Shown: positions 16,425-25,184 of the stretch, in pieces | Position numbering within the stretch: position 1 is the first letter of the stretch | How the letters are laid out: every line of letters begins with the position of its first letter | NCBI GenBank assembly: GCA_964353875.1 | Contig: CAYGXU010000022.1 | Location: forward strand, 1-35,672 | DNA: 35,672 nucleotides | Reading direction: 5' to 3' | Source: MGNI01 sp964353875 | GTDB taxonomy: Bacteria; Chloroflexota; Anaerolineae; Anaerolineales; E44-bin32 | Notes under the pieces: model-generated | The model's input: the letters and a program-made list of their open reading frames with translations, nothing else | Database searches by the model: none | Told to the model about the DNA's origin: nothing | Translations under genes and position numbers: made by a program

Positions 16425-17342
16425 TTACCTTCGTGTACGACGTAATCGGGGATCCAGCACATCCCGTAGCCAATCACCCAAGAGGTTCATTCCCAACGAT
16501 GTGATCATGATGGCCAATCCCGGAAAGGTCGCAAGCCATGGCGATAGAATTAGATACTTACGACCGGTGGCCAACATATTTCCCCAACTCGGGACACTGG
16601 GGGGCACGCTCAAGCCGAGGAAGCCTAGACCCGCCTCGTAGAAAATCATGTTGGACATCTCGAAGGTGGCGACCGTGATCAGAGGGCCGATGAGGTTCGG
16701 CATAATGTGGTCGAATATGATCCTTCCAGTATGTGCTCCAATGCTTTTTGCTGATTCGATATAACCCATTTCGCGGATGCGCAGCACCTCACCGCGAGTG
16801 ACACGCACAAAGAGAGGTGCATCGACAATTCCGAAAATAAGAATTACATTGAGGAGACTCCTGCCCAGAATTGCTGCAATAAAAACGACAAATAAAAGGT
16901 AAGGTAAGCCGAGGATAATGTTAACGATTCCCATGATGACCTTATCCACATTGCCGCCAACATAGCCAGCGATCATCCCAAAGATCAGTCCCAGGCTTCC
17001 GGCAATCAAAACACCAAAAAACCCTACGGTTACCGATACGCGACTGCCATAGATGACACGGCTAAGCAAATCCCGACCCAGGTTGTCGGTTCCTAAAGGA
17101 TAATCCGGGTTTCCCCCCTCCACCCAGGCTGGAGGTAGTTTGGTGATACTCAGATCTTGCTGCTGGGGGTCGTGCGGGGATATCCAGGGAGCGGCAACCG
17201 CCGAGACAATGAGGATTAAAAATAATATAAGTCCAATCAAGCCCCCACGATCTCGAATCAGCAGCCGTATTATGTAGGCAAGCTGATTGAGAAAGCCTTC
17301 TCGTCTTTTGGAGATGCCATCAAAGTCCTGGCTATTCTCCAT
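16425..17342 (-). CDS. Oligopeptide/dipeptide ABC transporter permease (OppC/DppC type)
   Basis: 305 residues from the ATG at 17342, which has AGGA at the right distance; an in-frame TTG at 17360 is less likely. A cytoplasmic N-terminus leads into the first helix (GLIGLILFLILIVSAVAAPW). A periplasmic loop with HPLGTDNLGRD-type sequence (YPLGTDNLGRDLLSR) follows, then five more helices. The EAA coupling loop is YEAGLGFLGLSVPPSVPSWG. It overlaps the OppB gene's end by 11 bases and would pair with OppB to form the channel. Confidence 0.92.
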   Translation of the reverse strand: MENSQDFDGISKRREGFLNQLAYIIRLLIRDRGGLIGLILFLILIVSAVAAPWISPHDPQQQDLSITKLPPAWVEGGNPDYPLGTDNLGRDLLSRVIYGSRVSVTVGFFGVLIAGSLGLIFGMIAGYVGGNVDKVIMGIVNIILGLPYLLFVVFIAAILGRSLLNVILIFGIVDAPLFVRVTRGEVLRIREMGYIESAKSIGAHTGRIIFDHIMPNLIGPLITVATFEMSNMIFYEAGLGFLGLSVPPSVPSWGNMLATGRKYLILSPWLATFPGLAIMITSLGMNLLGDWLRDVLDPRLRRTRR

Positions 17343-18255
17343 ATCGAATCCTGGGATCAATCATGGCGTAAGCGACATCCGTAAGGAAATTAAGAATGAC
17401 GACGACCAGGCTGGCAAAAATCGCGACCGCTTGAACCAAGGGAAAATCCCGGACGGAAATCGCTTTCGCAGCCAGCCCTCCTAGCCCCGGCCAAGCAAAG
17501 ATACTCTCGATGATGATCGACCCGCCAAGCATGTAACCGAAGTGGACACCAATAATGCTTACTAGCGGAATTGCTGCATTCCGTAGCACATGCTTATAGT
17601 AGATGATTCGTGGCTGGAGACCTTTACTGTTCGCCGTTCGGATGTAATCCTCACTCCTGATCTCCAGGACTGCAGATCGGGTTAGTCGGACTAACTGACC
17701 CATGGATCCCAATCCAAGGACAAAAGCGGGCATAATGAGCGATTTAATACCACCGCGACCAAAGGATGGAAGCCAGCCCAAATTAACTGCGAAGACGATG
17801 ATGAGAATCAGACCAAGCCAAAAAGAAGGGGTGCTCTGACCAAACAAGCCGACAGCACGTCCCAAGGTATCCCATATCCTCCCCGGCCGGGAACCGCCAA
17901 TCAGACCGAGAGGAAGGGCAACCACAACTGCCATGAGAAGCGCCGCGCTGGCCAATTCAACCGTTGCGGGTAGACGCTCAAGGATCAGAGGTAAGGCTGG
18001 CAGGCGATAATGTAACGAGTTTCCGAATTTCCCCAAGACTGCGTTACGCATAAAATCAATGAATTGAACCATAATGGGGCGGTCGTATCCCATTTTGTGC
18101 TGGAATGCTTCAATTTGCTCTACACTTGCTTCACGCGAAAGCATCAGTCGCGCCGGATCTCCAGTGACGCGTATCATAATGAACACAAGAGTGAATACGC
18201 CTAAAAGGATAAATAACGCCTGTAAAAGACTGGAGAGGATGTAGCGCCTCATCAT
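17332..18255 (-). CDS. Oligopeptide/dipeptide ABC transporter permease (OppB/DppB type)
   Basis: 307 residues with the standard six-helix arrangement. The N-terminal helix (LQALFILLGVFTLVFIMIRVTGDP) leads into the long extracytoplasmic loop. The EAA coupling loop is near IIIESIFAWPGLGGLAAKAI, and the C-terminus VAYAMIDPRIRYGE is characteristic of OppB/DppB. AAGGA precedes the tandem ATGs. A strong hairpin separates it from the binding-protein gene upstream. Confidence 0.93.
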   Translation of the reverse strand: MMRRYILSSLLQALFILLGVFTLVFIMIRVTGDPARLMLSREASVEQIEAFQHKMGYDRPIMVQFIDFMRNAVLGKFGNSLHYRLPALPLILERLPATVELASAALLMAVVVALPLGLIGGSRPGRIWDTLGRAVGLFGQSTPSFWLGLILIIVFAVNLGWLPSFGRGGIKSLIMPAFVLGLGSMGQLVRLTRSAVLEIRSEDYIRTANSKGLQPRIIYYKHVLRNAAIPLVSIIGVHFGYMLGGSIIIESIFAWPGLGGLAAKAISVRDFPLVQAVAIFASLVVVILNFLTDVAYAMIDPRIRYGE

Positions 18256-18302
18256 TGATTCCTTTCACCTGAATGAAGGTCATCGATGAAATGATGAGTA
18301 TG

Positions 18303-18331
18303 GCAGGAGGGCGCCATTCGCACCCTCCTGC
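18303..18331. terminator. Intercistronic hairpin between binding protein and permease genes
   Basis: Exact 9-base arms (GCAGGAGGG and CCCTCCTGC) with an 11-base loop, 16 bases after the binding-protein stop. There is no T tract on the minus strand, so it is better read as an mRNA-stabilising or partially attenuating structure, giving more binding protein than permease. Confidence 0.7.
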
Positions 18332-18346
18332 TAGTGAGTCGTAACA

Positions 18347-19972
18347 CTAATCCGTCACACTCATGGGCCAGAACAAATAAGCCTCGTACGGATACATGGC
18401 AAAGCCATTCACGCGTGTTGTAAGCGCCGCATAGCTCACTTCCTGAAGGAGGTAGAGGAATGGCGGATCTTCGAACAGGTTCTGTTGGATCTCATCATAG
18501 ACCGCCTTACGCTCCGCAGGATCGATCGTTCTCTTCGCTTCGCGAATTAATTCAACAAGCTTAGGATCGAACCAGTTGGCATAGGCTTCGCCTTCGTCCA
18601 AGGAACCTGTCAGCCTCTGGATCGCTTCGCCATTGCTCGATCCCCAACTGTCCATGAACATCGGTTCCAGTTCTTTGGCGACTTCCATGTCCCAGTGCTG
18701 GTTGGCCTCGCGCAATGTCAGTTCTACATCAATGCCAACCTCAGCCAGGTAGCCCACTACGGCTTCGCACATTTCGTTGACATTCAAGTAGGCACCGTCG
18801 GGGCAGCCCAAACCAGTATTAAAACCATTCGGGTAACCCGCCTTAGTGAGCAATTCTCTGGCTTTATCCGGGTCATAGGCGAAATATTCATCCGCATCAT
18901 ACCCCGGGTTATTGGTAGAGAACATCCCGCCGAGTGAGATAGCAGCGCCCCCGAAGATCGACTCGACGATGGCATCCTTGTCCACCGCATAGTTGATAGC
19001 AAGCCGTACATCTTTTTCCATGATGGGAGTGCCAATCCCTGTGCTCATGTTGTTGAATCCAATGTATTGCACTCGATCCAAAGGAGTGCGGACAATGAGA
19101 ACACCGGGATCGCCCATGAGGCTGCGTGCTTCTTCGAAGCTCAGGCGCGTGGCAATATCCGCTTCCCCAGTGCGGACCGCCGCCAGCCTGGTTGACGACT
19201 CGGGGATCGGGCGGAAGATGATCCTTTCCAGCAGAGGATACCCTTCTCGCCAGTAATTGGGATTGGCGACAACGGTAATGTGGTCACCCTTAACCCATTC
19301 CTCAAACATGAAAGCTCCAGTGCCAACTGGATGTTCAGCGAAACCTTCTGGGCCAACCTCCTCATAATAGTCTTTGGGGATGATCGACCAGTTAATGGCA
19401 ACTTCGTTAAGGAAGAATGGATTGAGGTCGGGGGTCATCATAACGATGGTGTAGTCGTCCACTTTCTCAATGGATTCAGCGATGGTCCAGCTGCTTGCAT
19501 AGGTGACCTCGGGTTGAGTATAGGTCTCCCAACTGAAGATGACATCATCTGCCGTGAAAGCCTCGCCGTTATGAAAAGTGACGTCCTGGCGTAGATGAAA
19601 AGTGTAGGACACTCCATCATCGGCGATCTCCCAACTCTCAGCTAAAGCGGGTTGGACTGAACCATCAAGAGCGTGGAAGGCAAGCGAGTCATACATAGAC
19701 CAGGAGGTGATTCCCGCATTGTTTTCCACAGCATACGGCGGCTGAAGGGAATTGACATCCGCCGAAAGGGCGACGGTCAATGTCCCGGTTGGTTTGAAGG
19801 GCTCGGGTGTGGCGGTGATGACGACCGTCTCCGGCGTTCCAGCGACGATTCGAGTGACTTCCACCTGGACGGTCTCAGGCGTTGGTGTAACTGCTGGCTT
19901 ACAAGAAGTCAGCAGCATTGCTGCTCCAACGAGCAAGGCCAGGGCAGGCCAGATTCTGCGATAGATTAACAT
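18347..19972 (-). CDS. Oligopeptide-binding lipoprotein of ABC transporter (SBP family 5)
   Basis: 541 residues from the ATG at 19972, with AAGGAGAG before it; a longer frame to 20128 lacks a signal-peptide-like start. A lipoprotein signal peptide ends in the lipobox LTSC (Cys24). A flexible linker rich in Thr, Pro and Val (TPTPETVQVEVTR and onward) follows, in a style common in Chloroflexota lipoproteins. The rest is an SBP_bac_5 protein: the TFHLRQDVTFHNGEAFTADD segment, a GTGAFMFEEW loop, and NYAVDKDAI. It delivers peptides to OppBC. It begins downstream of the hut genes and is followed by oppBCDF on the same strand. The substrate may be peptides or opines. Confidence 0.92.
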   Translation of the reverse strand: MLIYRRIWPALALLVGAAMLLTSCKPAVTPTPETVQVEVTRIVAGTPETVVITATPEPFKPTGTLTVALSADVNSLQPPYAVENNAGITSWSMYDSLAFHALDGSVQPALAESWEIADDGVSYTFHLRQDVTFHNGEAFTADDVIFSWETYTQPEVTYASSWTIAESIEKVDDYTIVMMTPDLNPFFLNEVAINWSIIPKDYYEEVGPEGFAEHPVGTGAFMFEEWVKGDHITVVANPNYWREGYPLLERIIFRPIPESSTRLAAVRTGEADIATRLSFEEARSLMGDPGVLIVRTPLDRVQYIGFNNMSTGIGTPIMEKDVRLAINYAVDKDAIVESIFGGAAISLGGMFSTNNPGYDADEYFAYDPDKARELLTKAGYPNGFNTGLGCPDGAYLNVNEMCEAVVGYLAEVGIDVELTLREANQHWDMEVAKELEPMFMDSWGSSNGEAIQRLTGSLDEGEAYANWFDPKLVELIREAKRTIDPAERKAVYDEIQQNLFEDPPFLYLLQEVSYAALTTRVNGFAMYPYEAYLFWPMSVTD

Positions 19973-20139
19973 TTCCAGCTCTCCTTTTCTGTGATGATTC
20001 TGAGTAATGTATGGTTGCTGCAAAAGGCGTCTGTTCTGATTTGTCAGTCTGCTCTCCTTTCTCTCCTTGGATGCGGAGCAAAATGGATGTTTCACAACGA
20101 CCAAAAAGGTTTGATACCCCGCAAACATATTTATTATAA

Positions 20140-20164
20140 CTTAATTATTATATTAATAATTAAG
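20140..20164. promoter_or_regulatory. Perfect AT-rich palindrome upstream of the peptide transporter operon
   Basis: Two exact 11-base arms (CTTAATTATTA) around TAT. It sits in a nearly pure A/T patch in an otherwise G/C-balanced window, about 170 bases upstream of the binding-protein ATG. On the minus strand a TATAAT hexamer lies beside it. It is a plausible operator/promoter region for the transporter operon. An alternative is a terminator for hutI, but the stem is too weak to favour that. Confidence 0.5.
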
Positions 20165-20261
20165 TGAAAATTATAATGGGCTCAAACAATCTCATGAAAC
20201 GCTGCTCCTATCTATTGAGTCTGTCGCATTCCTTTCTAGGCACTCCTTGGATCGCCAGGGT

Positions 20262-21545
20262 TCATTTCGAAAGTCCTGATGTATATTGATCCCCTTGAAA
20301 CTGGAGAATGCGCCCGCGCTTGACAACGGTCTCTACGGCGTTGTTTCCGATGCGATAGATCACATCCTCGAAGGTCGGTAGATCCCAAATTTGAAGGTCG
20401 GCTAGTTTTCCGGGCTCAATGGTTCCCCGGTCATCGAGCCCTAAAGCCCGAGCGGCGTTCACCGTAGCAGCAAGCAGCGCTTCCTCTGGAGGGAATTGAT
20501 AGAGGCGGCAAGCCAAAGCCATGACCAGCTGCATCGATTCGACCCAACAAGCAGGACACATGTCTGTCGCTAAAGCCAGATTTATTCCCTCGGACATCAA
20601 CTTCCGCGCATCAAAGGGGTGGGGGTGCCCGACCGCGAAATCAAGGGCAGGCATCACCACCCCAATCACGCCCGCCTGGGCTAGGTTTCGCATCGCTTGC
20701 GGGGGAGTGAAGTTCAAATGGTCGGCCGAGATCACACCCACTTCAGCCGCCATCGCCGCACCCCCGATATCAGCATAGGCATCTACATGGATCTTGGGCT
20801 TGAGCCCTACTCCTCTGCCCGCTTCCAGGATGCGGCGCGACTGCTCCACTGTGTAGTAGCCTTCATCACAATACACATCATTGAACTCAGCCAGCCCGGC
20901 TTCAGCTGCCTGGGGGATCATTTCCTCTACGAGCAGGTCAAAATAATGTCCACGTGACATCTCCAGTGGGAAATCGTGAGCGCCGAGGAAGGTGCTGACC
21001 ACGTCAATCGATGTGCTCTGTTGCAGGCGACGGTTGACTTTCAACATCTTCTGCTCATGCTCCCAGCTCAAGCCATAGCCGGTCTTGCTTTCCACCGTTG
21101 TGGTGCCGTGCCGAAGCATGCGGCCGATCCGTTCGAGTGCAAGCTGGGTGAGTTCCTCTTCACTGGCTGCTCTTGTCATCTCGACCGTGGCGAGGATGCC
21201 GGTCGGGAAGCCCAGAGCTTTTACCTCCTCAGCGGTCATTGTCATGCGGGCGGCATATTCCTTCACACGTGAACCGCCGAAAACCAGATGGGTATGACAA
21301 TCTACAAAACCAGGAGCGACGATCTTGCCCGAAGCATCGATCACCTTGGCTTGACTGAGATCGAACTGCTGTTTGAACTGGTCTACAGTGCCGATGGCGA
21401 GTATGTTTTCACCAGCAATGGCGATGGCTGCGTTGGCCCTTCGACCAATGTGATCATTGGCCGAAGGAACACAGGTTAAGACGTCTCTCGCCCCTACGAT
21501 GAGCAGATCAACTTCGGGTTTATTTAACGCATTCTTCTCAGTCAT
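20262..21545 (-). CDS. hutI: Imidazolonepropionase (HutI), divergent active site
   Basis: 427 residues. HutI is a metal-dependent amidohydrolase that opens 4-imidazolone-5-propionate to N-formimino-L-glutamate, the third step of histidine breakdown. The metal site is visible: HTH (His84, His86), His253 and Asp328. TTVESKTGYGL (149-159), GAH (188-190) and SADHL (273-277) are also typical. Several substrate-pocket motifs differ from characterised enzymes: HADE reads HVDA (Glu to Ala256), GGGI reads FPTGI, and the TDxNPG loop reads TDMCPA (327-332). The ATG overlaps the hutU stop by 8 bases. It is probably the last hut gene of the transcript. The annotation is sound from context; the substrate could be a variant. 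Confidence 0.85.
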   Translation of the reverse strand: MTEKNALNKPEVDLLIVGARDVLTCVPSANDHIGRRANAAIAIAGENILAIGTVDQFKQQFDLSQAKVIDASGKIVAPGFVDCHTHLVFGGSRVKEYAARMTMTAEEVKALGFPTGILATVEMTRAASEEELTQLALERIGRMLRHGTTTVESKTGYGLSWEHEQKMLKVNRRLQQSTSIDVVSTFLGAHDFPLEMSRGHYFDLLVEEMIPQAAEAGLAEFNDVYCDEGYYTVEQSRRILEAGRGVGLKPKIHVDAYADIGGAAMAAEVGVISADHLNFTPPQAMRNLAQAGVIGVVMPALDFAVGHPHPFDARKLMSEGINLALATDMCPACWVESMQLVMALACRLYQFPPEEALLAATVNAARALGLDDRGTIEPGKLADLQIWDLPTFEDVIYRIGNNAVETVVKRGRILQFQGDQYTSGLSK

Positions 21546-23271
21546 CGCTCTTAGAATGAGGCGCCAATCGATCCGCCTTTTCCGTCGGACCGAAAGTGGC
21601 CTTCGGGCTCCACCACAATGGGACCTTAATCCTCTCCTTGGTTAATGGGCCTTTCCCATCGGCTGTCTTTCGAGCGAGTTCGTAACCTGCTTGAGCATGG
21701 CGGACGACGCCGATGCCTGGATCGGTGGTCATGCAAGCTTCCAGACGCAGGTCGGCTTCTTCACTACCGTCGGCGATCATAGTGACCCCGGTGTGCACCG
21801 CCTCGCCCATGGAATAGTTGGCCTGGATCGCCACCAGATCGGCCATAGCGGCCACATTTAAGAGGGCGTTCAGATAGGGCCAATCGGAGATCAGATCGCC
21901 GCCATCCAACATATTCTCGGATTCGAAGGTAGGATTGACGATCGAACCGGAGTCGAGGTTATCGCGCGAGAAACCAACGGGGCCTGCGAGCTCGCCTGAT
22001 TTGATCATTGCATTCACACGTAATCCTAAAGCCTTGCGCTCGCCAAAGCCGAGGTAACAAACCCGCGCCGGGAGGGCCTCGATGGGCAGATGTTCACGCG
22101 CCAGGTTGATCCACTTCGAGGTGGTTTTGTCATGGGGGAACATCTCCAGCACCAAGTCGTCGATGCGCGCCAGATCATTTGCTTCTCCAGATAGGCAGGT
22201 CCAGCGGAAAGGCCCTCGTCCGACGAAGAACAGCGGACGGATATACTCGGCGACAAATCCGGGGATTTTCATCGCTTTCTCTTCTGGCATACCCGCGTCG
22301 CGGCATTCTTTACGGATGCTGGTGCCGTACTCAAAGACTGCCACGCCTTGCTCGTAGAACTGGATCATGGCGGAGAGTTGGCGTTTCATGGATTCGCGCG
22401 CAGCCTCCAAGTAGCGCACACGATCGCGTGCGCGTAATTCGGCCGCCTCTTCCGGAGTATATCCAGCGGGGATGTAGGAGAAGGGATCGTGACAGGGACA
22501 CATCTCCGAAATCACGTCGGGCTTCCAGCCCAATTCGAGCGCCCTGGGGAAGATCTCGGCTGCATTGCCGTGAATGCCGATACCCAGTGCTTTCTTCTTC
22601 GCTTTCGCCTCCTCCGCCATCTCGATTGCCTCTTCAAGGGAGGTGGCTTTGAGATCTAGGAAGCCCCGTTCGAGCGCCCTCTGGATCATCTTGTCGTTAG
22701 CGTCCACATCCATACAGACTCCCCCATGCATGGTCATGGCACGCGGCTGATTGCGTCCCATGCCACCCAGACCGGCGGTGAAGTAGATACGACCGACCAG
22801 CGAGCCACCGAAGTGTTTGTCGCCCACCGAGCCGAGCGTCTCGAACGTTCCCTGGATGACGCCTTGCGTACCGATGTACTCCCAAGGGCCCGCGGTGTAC
22901 TGGGCGAACATGGTGAGGTTCTTATCTTGCAGATCATAGAAAATAGGCCAGGTGGCTTTCATGATGTTGGTGTTGGCCATCACCACCCGTGGCGCCAGGC
23001 GTTGGGTTTTGAAAATAGCGACTGGCATCCCGGATTGGACTGCCAGCGTCTCATCATTCTCGAGATTCATGAGCGATTCGACGATGGCGTGATAGCTTTC
23101 CCAGTTGCGAGCACATTTTCCGATACCGCCATAGATCACCAAACGTTCCGGGCTTTCGGCATTCTCCATGTTGTTTTCCAGCATGCGCAGCAGGCCTTCT
23201 TGCTTCCAGCCCTTACAGCGCAATGTGGGCCCGCGTTGGGCTTTGACTTGATATAGGATTTCAATGGCCAT
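21538..23271 (-). CDS. hutU: Urocanate hydratase (HutU), divergent clade
   Basis: 577 residues. HutU adds water to urocanate using tightly bound NAD+ as an electrophile. Conserved segments are RCKGWKQEGLLRML, YGGIGKCARNWESY (48-60), TAGPWEYIGTQGVIQGTFET (NAD contacts), GNAAE, and PARVCYLG with the essential Cys405. However, GGMGGAQPLA reads GGMGRNQPRA (169-178), the NAD-contacting QTSAH reads MCPCH (257-261), and the HHGGG-containing segment reads QANYSMGEAVHTG (483-495). These are large changes at cofactor-contact sites. The gene starts 34 bases after ftcD and overlaps hutI, so it is part of the hut operon. An alternative is hydration of a modified urocanate. Confidence 0.85.
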   Translation of the reverse strand: MAIEILYQVKAQRGPTLRCKGWKQEGLLRMLENNMENAESPERLVIYGGIGKCARNWESYHAIVESLMNLENDETLAVQSGMPVAIFKTQRLAPRVVMANTNIMKATWPIFYDLQDKNLTMFAQYTAGPWEYIGTQGVIQGTFETLGSVGDKHFGGSLVGRIYFTAGLGGMGRNQPRAMTMHGGVCMDVDANDKMIQRALERGFLDLKATSLEEAIEMAEEAKAKKKALGIGIHGNAAEIFPRALELGWKPDVISEMCPCHDPFSYIPAGYTPEEAAELRARDRVRYLEAARESMKRQLSAMIQFYEQGVAVFEYGTSIRKECRDAGMPEEKAMKIPGFVAEYIRPLFFVGRGPFRWTCLSGEANDLARIDDLVLEMFPHDKTTSKWINLAREHLPIEALPARVCYLGFGERKALGLRVNAMIKSGELAGPVGFSRDNLDSGSIVNPTFESENMLDGGDLISDWPYLNALLNVAAMADLVAIQANYSMGEAVHTGVTMIADGSEEADLRLEACMTTDPGIGVVRHAQAGYELARKTADGKGPLTKERIKVPLWWSPKATFGPTEKADRLAPHSKSDD

Positions 23272-23305
23272 GTTTTACCTACTCCTCATTGGTAAGTGTC
23301 GATGC

Positions 23306-24196
23306 CTATTCGATGAGCGCCAGCTCGATGATTTGTTCCATTTTGAAATCGTGGACCTGCAGGTAATATTTGACTACTTCCTCCAGGGCGCCGAGAGGGA
23401 TAGGTCCAATCAGCTCTGCACCCGCTACTTGAACTCCGTAGCGGTTCGCTTCCGACCGAATCATTTCCATGACTCGCGGGATGGGAGTTTTGGCGTAATC
23501 CACCAGATTCATGGAGACTTGAACCATTCCCGAATCCTCAAGCGCGAGCCCGATGGCACGAACATAACGGAAACCACCACTGATGTGCCGCACGGCGTGG
23601 GCGATGCGATTGGCGATGGATTGATCCGTTGTGCGAAGATTCACGTTCAAGGCGACCAGGAGGAAACGGACACCCGTCACTGTCGCGCCGGATTTGGGAT
23701 TGAACTGGAAAGGTCCCTCGTCCGGTTCCCAGGAGAGATCCTTGAACTTCTCCTCAAGGGCTTCGTATTGCCCTTTCCGAATTTCAGGTAAGGTTTTTCG
23801 TTCCGGACGGGTGGCGGCGTCTTCATAGTAGTAGACGGGGACACCCAACCCACCAAGGAATTGACCGAATCGTCGGGCGATCTCAACTGCCTCCTCTGTC
23901 TCCATGCCACGGATGGGGATGAAGGGGACGACATCGACCGCGCCCATGCGGGGATGAGAGCCCTGGTGGCAGCGCATGTCGATCAGCTCGATCGCTTTTG
24001 CGGCCATGGCTTTCGTCGCTTCGAGCACCGACTCCGGATCGCCTAAAAAAGTAAAGACAGAGCGGTTGTGATCGGCATCCGAGGAAATATCCAGGATCTT
24101 CACCCTCTTCACTTTACGGATCTCCTCGGTCACTTGATCAACCTTGCCAAGATCCCGTCCTTCGCTGATATTGGGTTCACATAGGACGATTTTCAT
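23306..24196 (-). CDS. ftcD: Glutamate formimidoyltransferase
   Basis: 296 residues from the ATG at 24196, with GGGAG before it; the TTG one codon upstream is rejected. The enzyme moves the formimino group from N-formiminoglutamate to tetrahydrofolate, releasing glutamate. Family landmarks are CEPNISEGRD at the N-terminus, DADHNRSVFTFLG, the catalytic-His segment CHQGSHPRMGAVDVVPF, EDAATRPERKTLPEIRKG, FNPKSGATVTGVR, LLVALNVNL and VQVSMNLVDY. These match well, unlike the divergent HutU and HutI next to it. The partner cyclodeaminase is a separate gene (26188-26784), as in many bacteria; in animals the two are fused. Confidence 0.93.
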   Translation of the reverse strand: MKIVLCEPNISEGRDLGKVDQVTEEIRKVKRVKILDISSDADHNRSVFTFLGDPESVLEATKAMAAKAIELIDMRCHQGSHPRMGAVDVVPFIPIRGMETEEAVEIARRFGQFLGGLGVPVYYYEDAATRPERKTLPEIRKGQYEALEEKFKDLSWEPDEGPFQFNPKSGATVTGVRFLLVALNVNLRTTDQSIANRIAHAVRHISGGFRYVRAIGLALEDSGMVQVSMNLVDYAKTPIPRVMEMIRSEANRYGVQVAGAELIGPIPLGALEEVVKYYLQVHDFKMEQIIELALIE

Positions 24197-24218
24197 CAAC
24201 TGCGCTCCCAGATCGATT

Positions 24219-25184
24219 TCAAGGCACCTCTCCGCTTAGGATGCGAATAAGAACTTCTGTGTTGATATTTCCGCCTGAGACGACGCAAGCCGTCTTACCT
24301 GATCCGGCCTTTCCAGCCAGAGCTGCTGCCACAGGAGCGGCACCGGCACCTTCGGCAATAACGCGATTCCGTTCAGCCAATAGACGGATCGCGGATGCGA
24401 TCTCTGCCAGCGTGGATACCAATGAGCCATTCAACAATTTACGGGCGAGGGGCCACATCTCTTCTAAGACGCTGCGGGCGCCAATTCCATCAACGAAGCT
24501 GGGTCGATAGGCGACACCTTGAGGGGAATCAGCGGCAAAGGAGGCTGCAACCGGTGCTCCGGTCTCAACTTCACAAGCGAAGATTTTGGTCTCTGGCTTG
24601 AGTGCTTGGATCGCCGAGGCGATGCCGCAACTCAGACCGCCACTGCCCCAGGGGATCAGTATGGTGTCCACATCTGGAAGATCTTCGAGGATTTCAAGAC
24701 CAATCGTGGCATTTCCTGCCATCACATTCGGATTGCTGGAAGGATGGAGGAAAAGTTTCCCCTCTAGTGGAGCGAATTGGTGTGTGATCAGCACGTTCCA
24801 CCATGTGTCGTATGGGACTTTGATGATCTCTGCCCCCAAACGGTTGATCGCAGCCAATTTTGTCTCAGGGGCATTATCTGGTACAACTACGGTGCAAGGG
24901 ATGCCCATAGCACGTGCGCTATAGGCCACACCCTGGGCCATGTTTCCGGCACTGGCCGTATATACCCCCGAGGCTAATTGCTCCTTTGTGGCCAAAAGCA
25001 TGGCATTGCTTGCACCCCGTACTTTGAATGAGCCAATCGGTTGCAGATTCTCCAATTTCAGGTAAATCTGCGCCGGTGTCTGGTCGAAATTCAGCCGAAT
25101 AAGGGGAGTGCGAGTTGCGAGATGGGCGATTCTCATCCTGGCTGCATGGATCGCCTCCAAAGAAATGACATCATGTGCCTTCAT
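24219..25184 (-). CDS. Threonine dehydratase / serine racemase-like PLP enzyme (possibly EutB-like)
   Basis: 321 residues with GGAGG before the ATG. It is a fold-type II PLP enzyme: the Schiff-base Lys is in IGSFKVRGASNAM, the Asn loop in ASAGNMAQGVAYSARAMG, the phosphate-binding glycines in PWGSGGLSCGIA, and VVSGGNINTEV at the end. There is no C-terminal ACT-type regulatory domain, so it is the catabolic or racemase-type. Its start overlaps the ornithine-cyclodeaminase-like gene by 14 bases. Paired dehydratase and cyclodeaminase-like genes occur in ectoine use (EutB/EutC), which is a possible reading; other ectoine genes are not seen here. It may equally process serine or threonine. Confidence 0.82.
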   Translation of the reverse strand: MKAHDVISLEAIHAARMRIAHLATRTPLIRLNFDQTPAQIYLKLENLQPIGSFKVRGASNAMLLATKEQLASGVYTASAGNMAQGVAYSARAMGIPCTVVVPDNAPETKLAAINRLGAEIIKVPYDTWWNVLITHQFAPLEGKLFLHPSSNPNVMAGNATIGLEILEDLPDVDTILIPWGSGGLSCGIASAIQALKPETKIFACEVETGAPVAASFAADSPQGVAYRPSFVDGIGARSVLEEMWPLARKLLNGSLVSTLAEIASAIRLLAERNRVIAEGAGAAPVAAALAGKAGSGKTACVVSGGNINTEVLIRILSGEVP

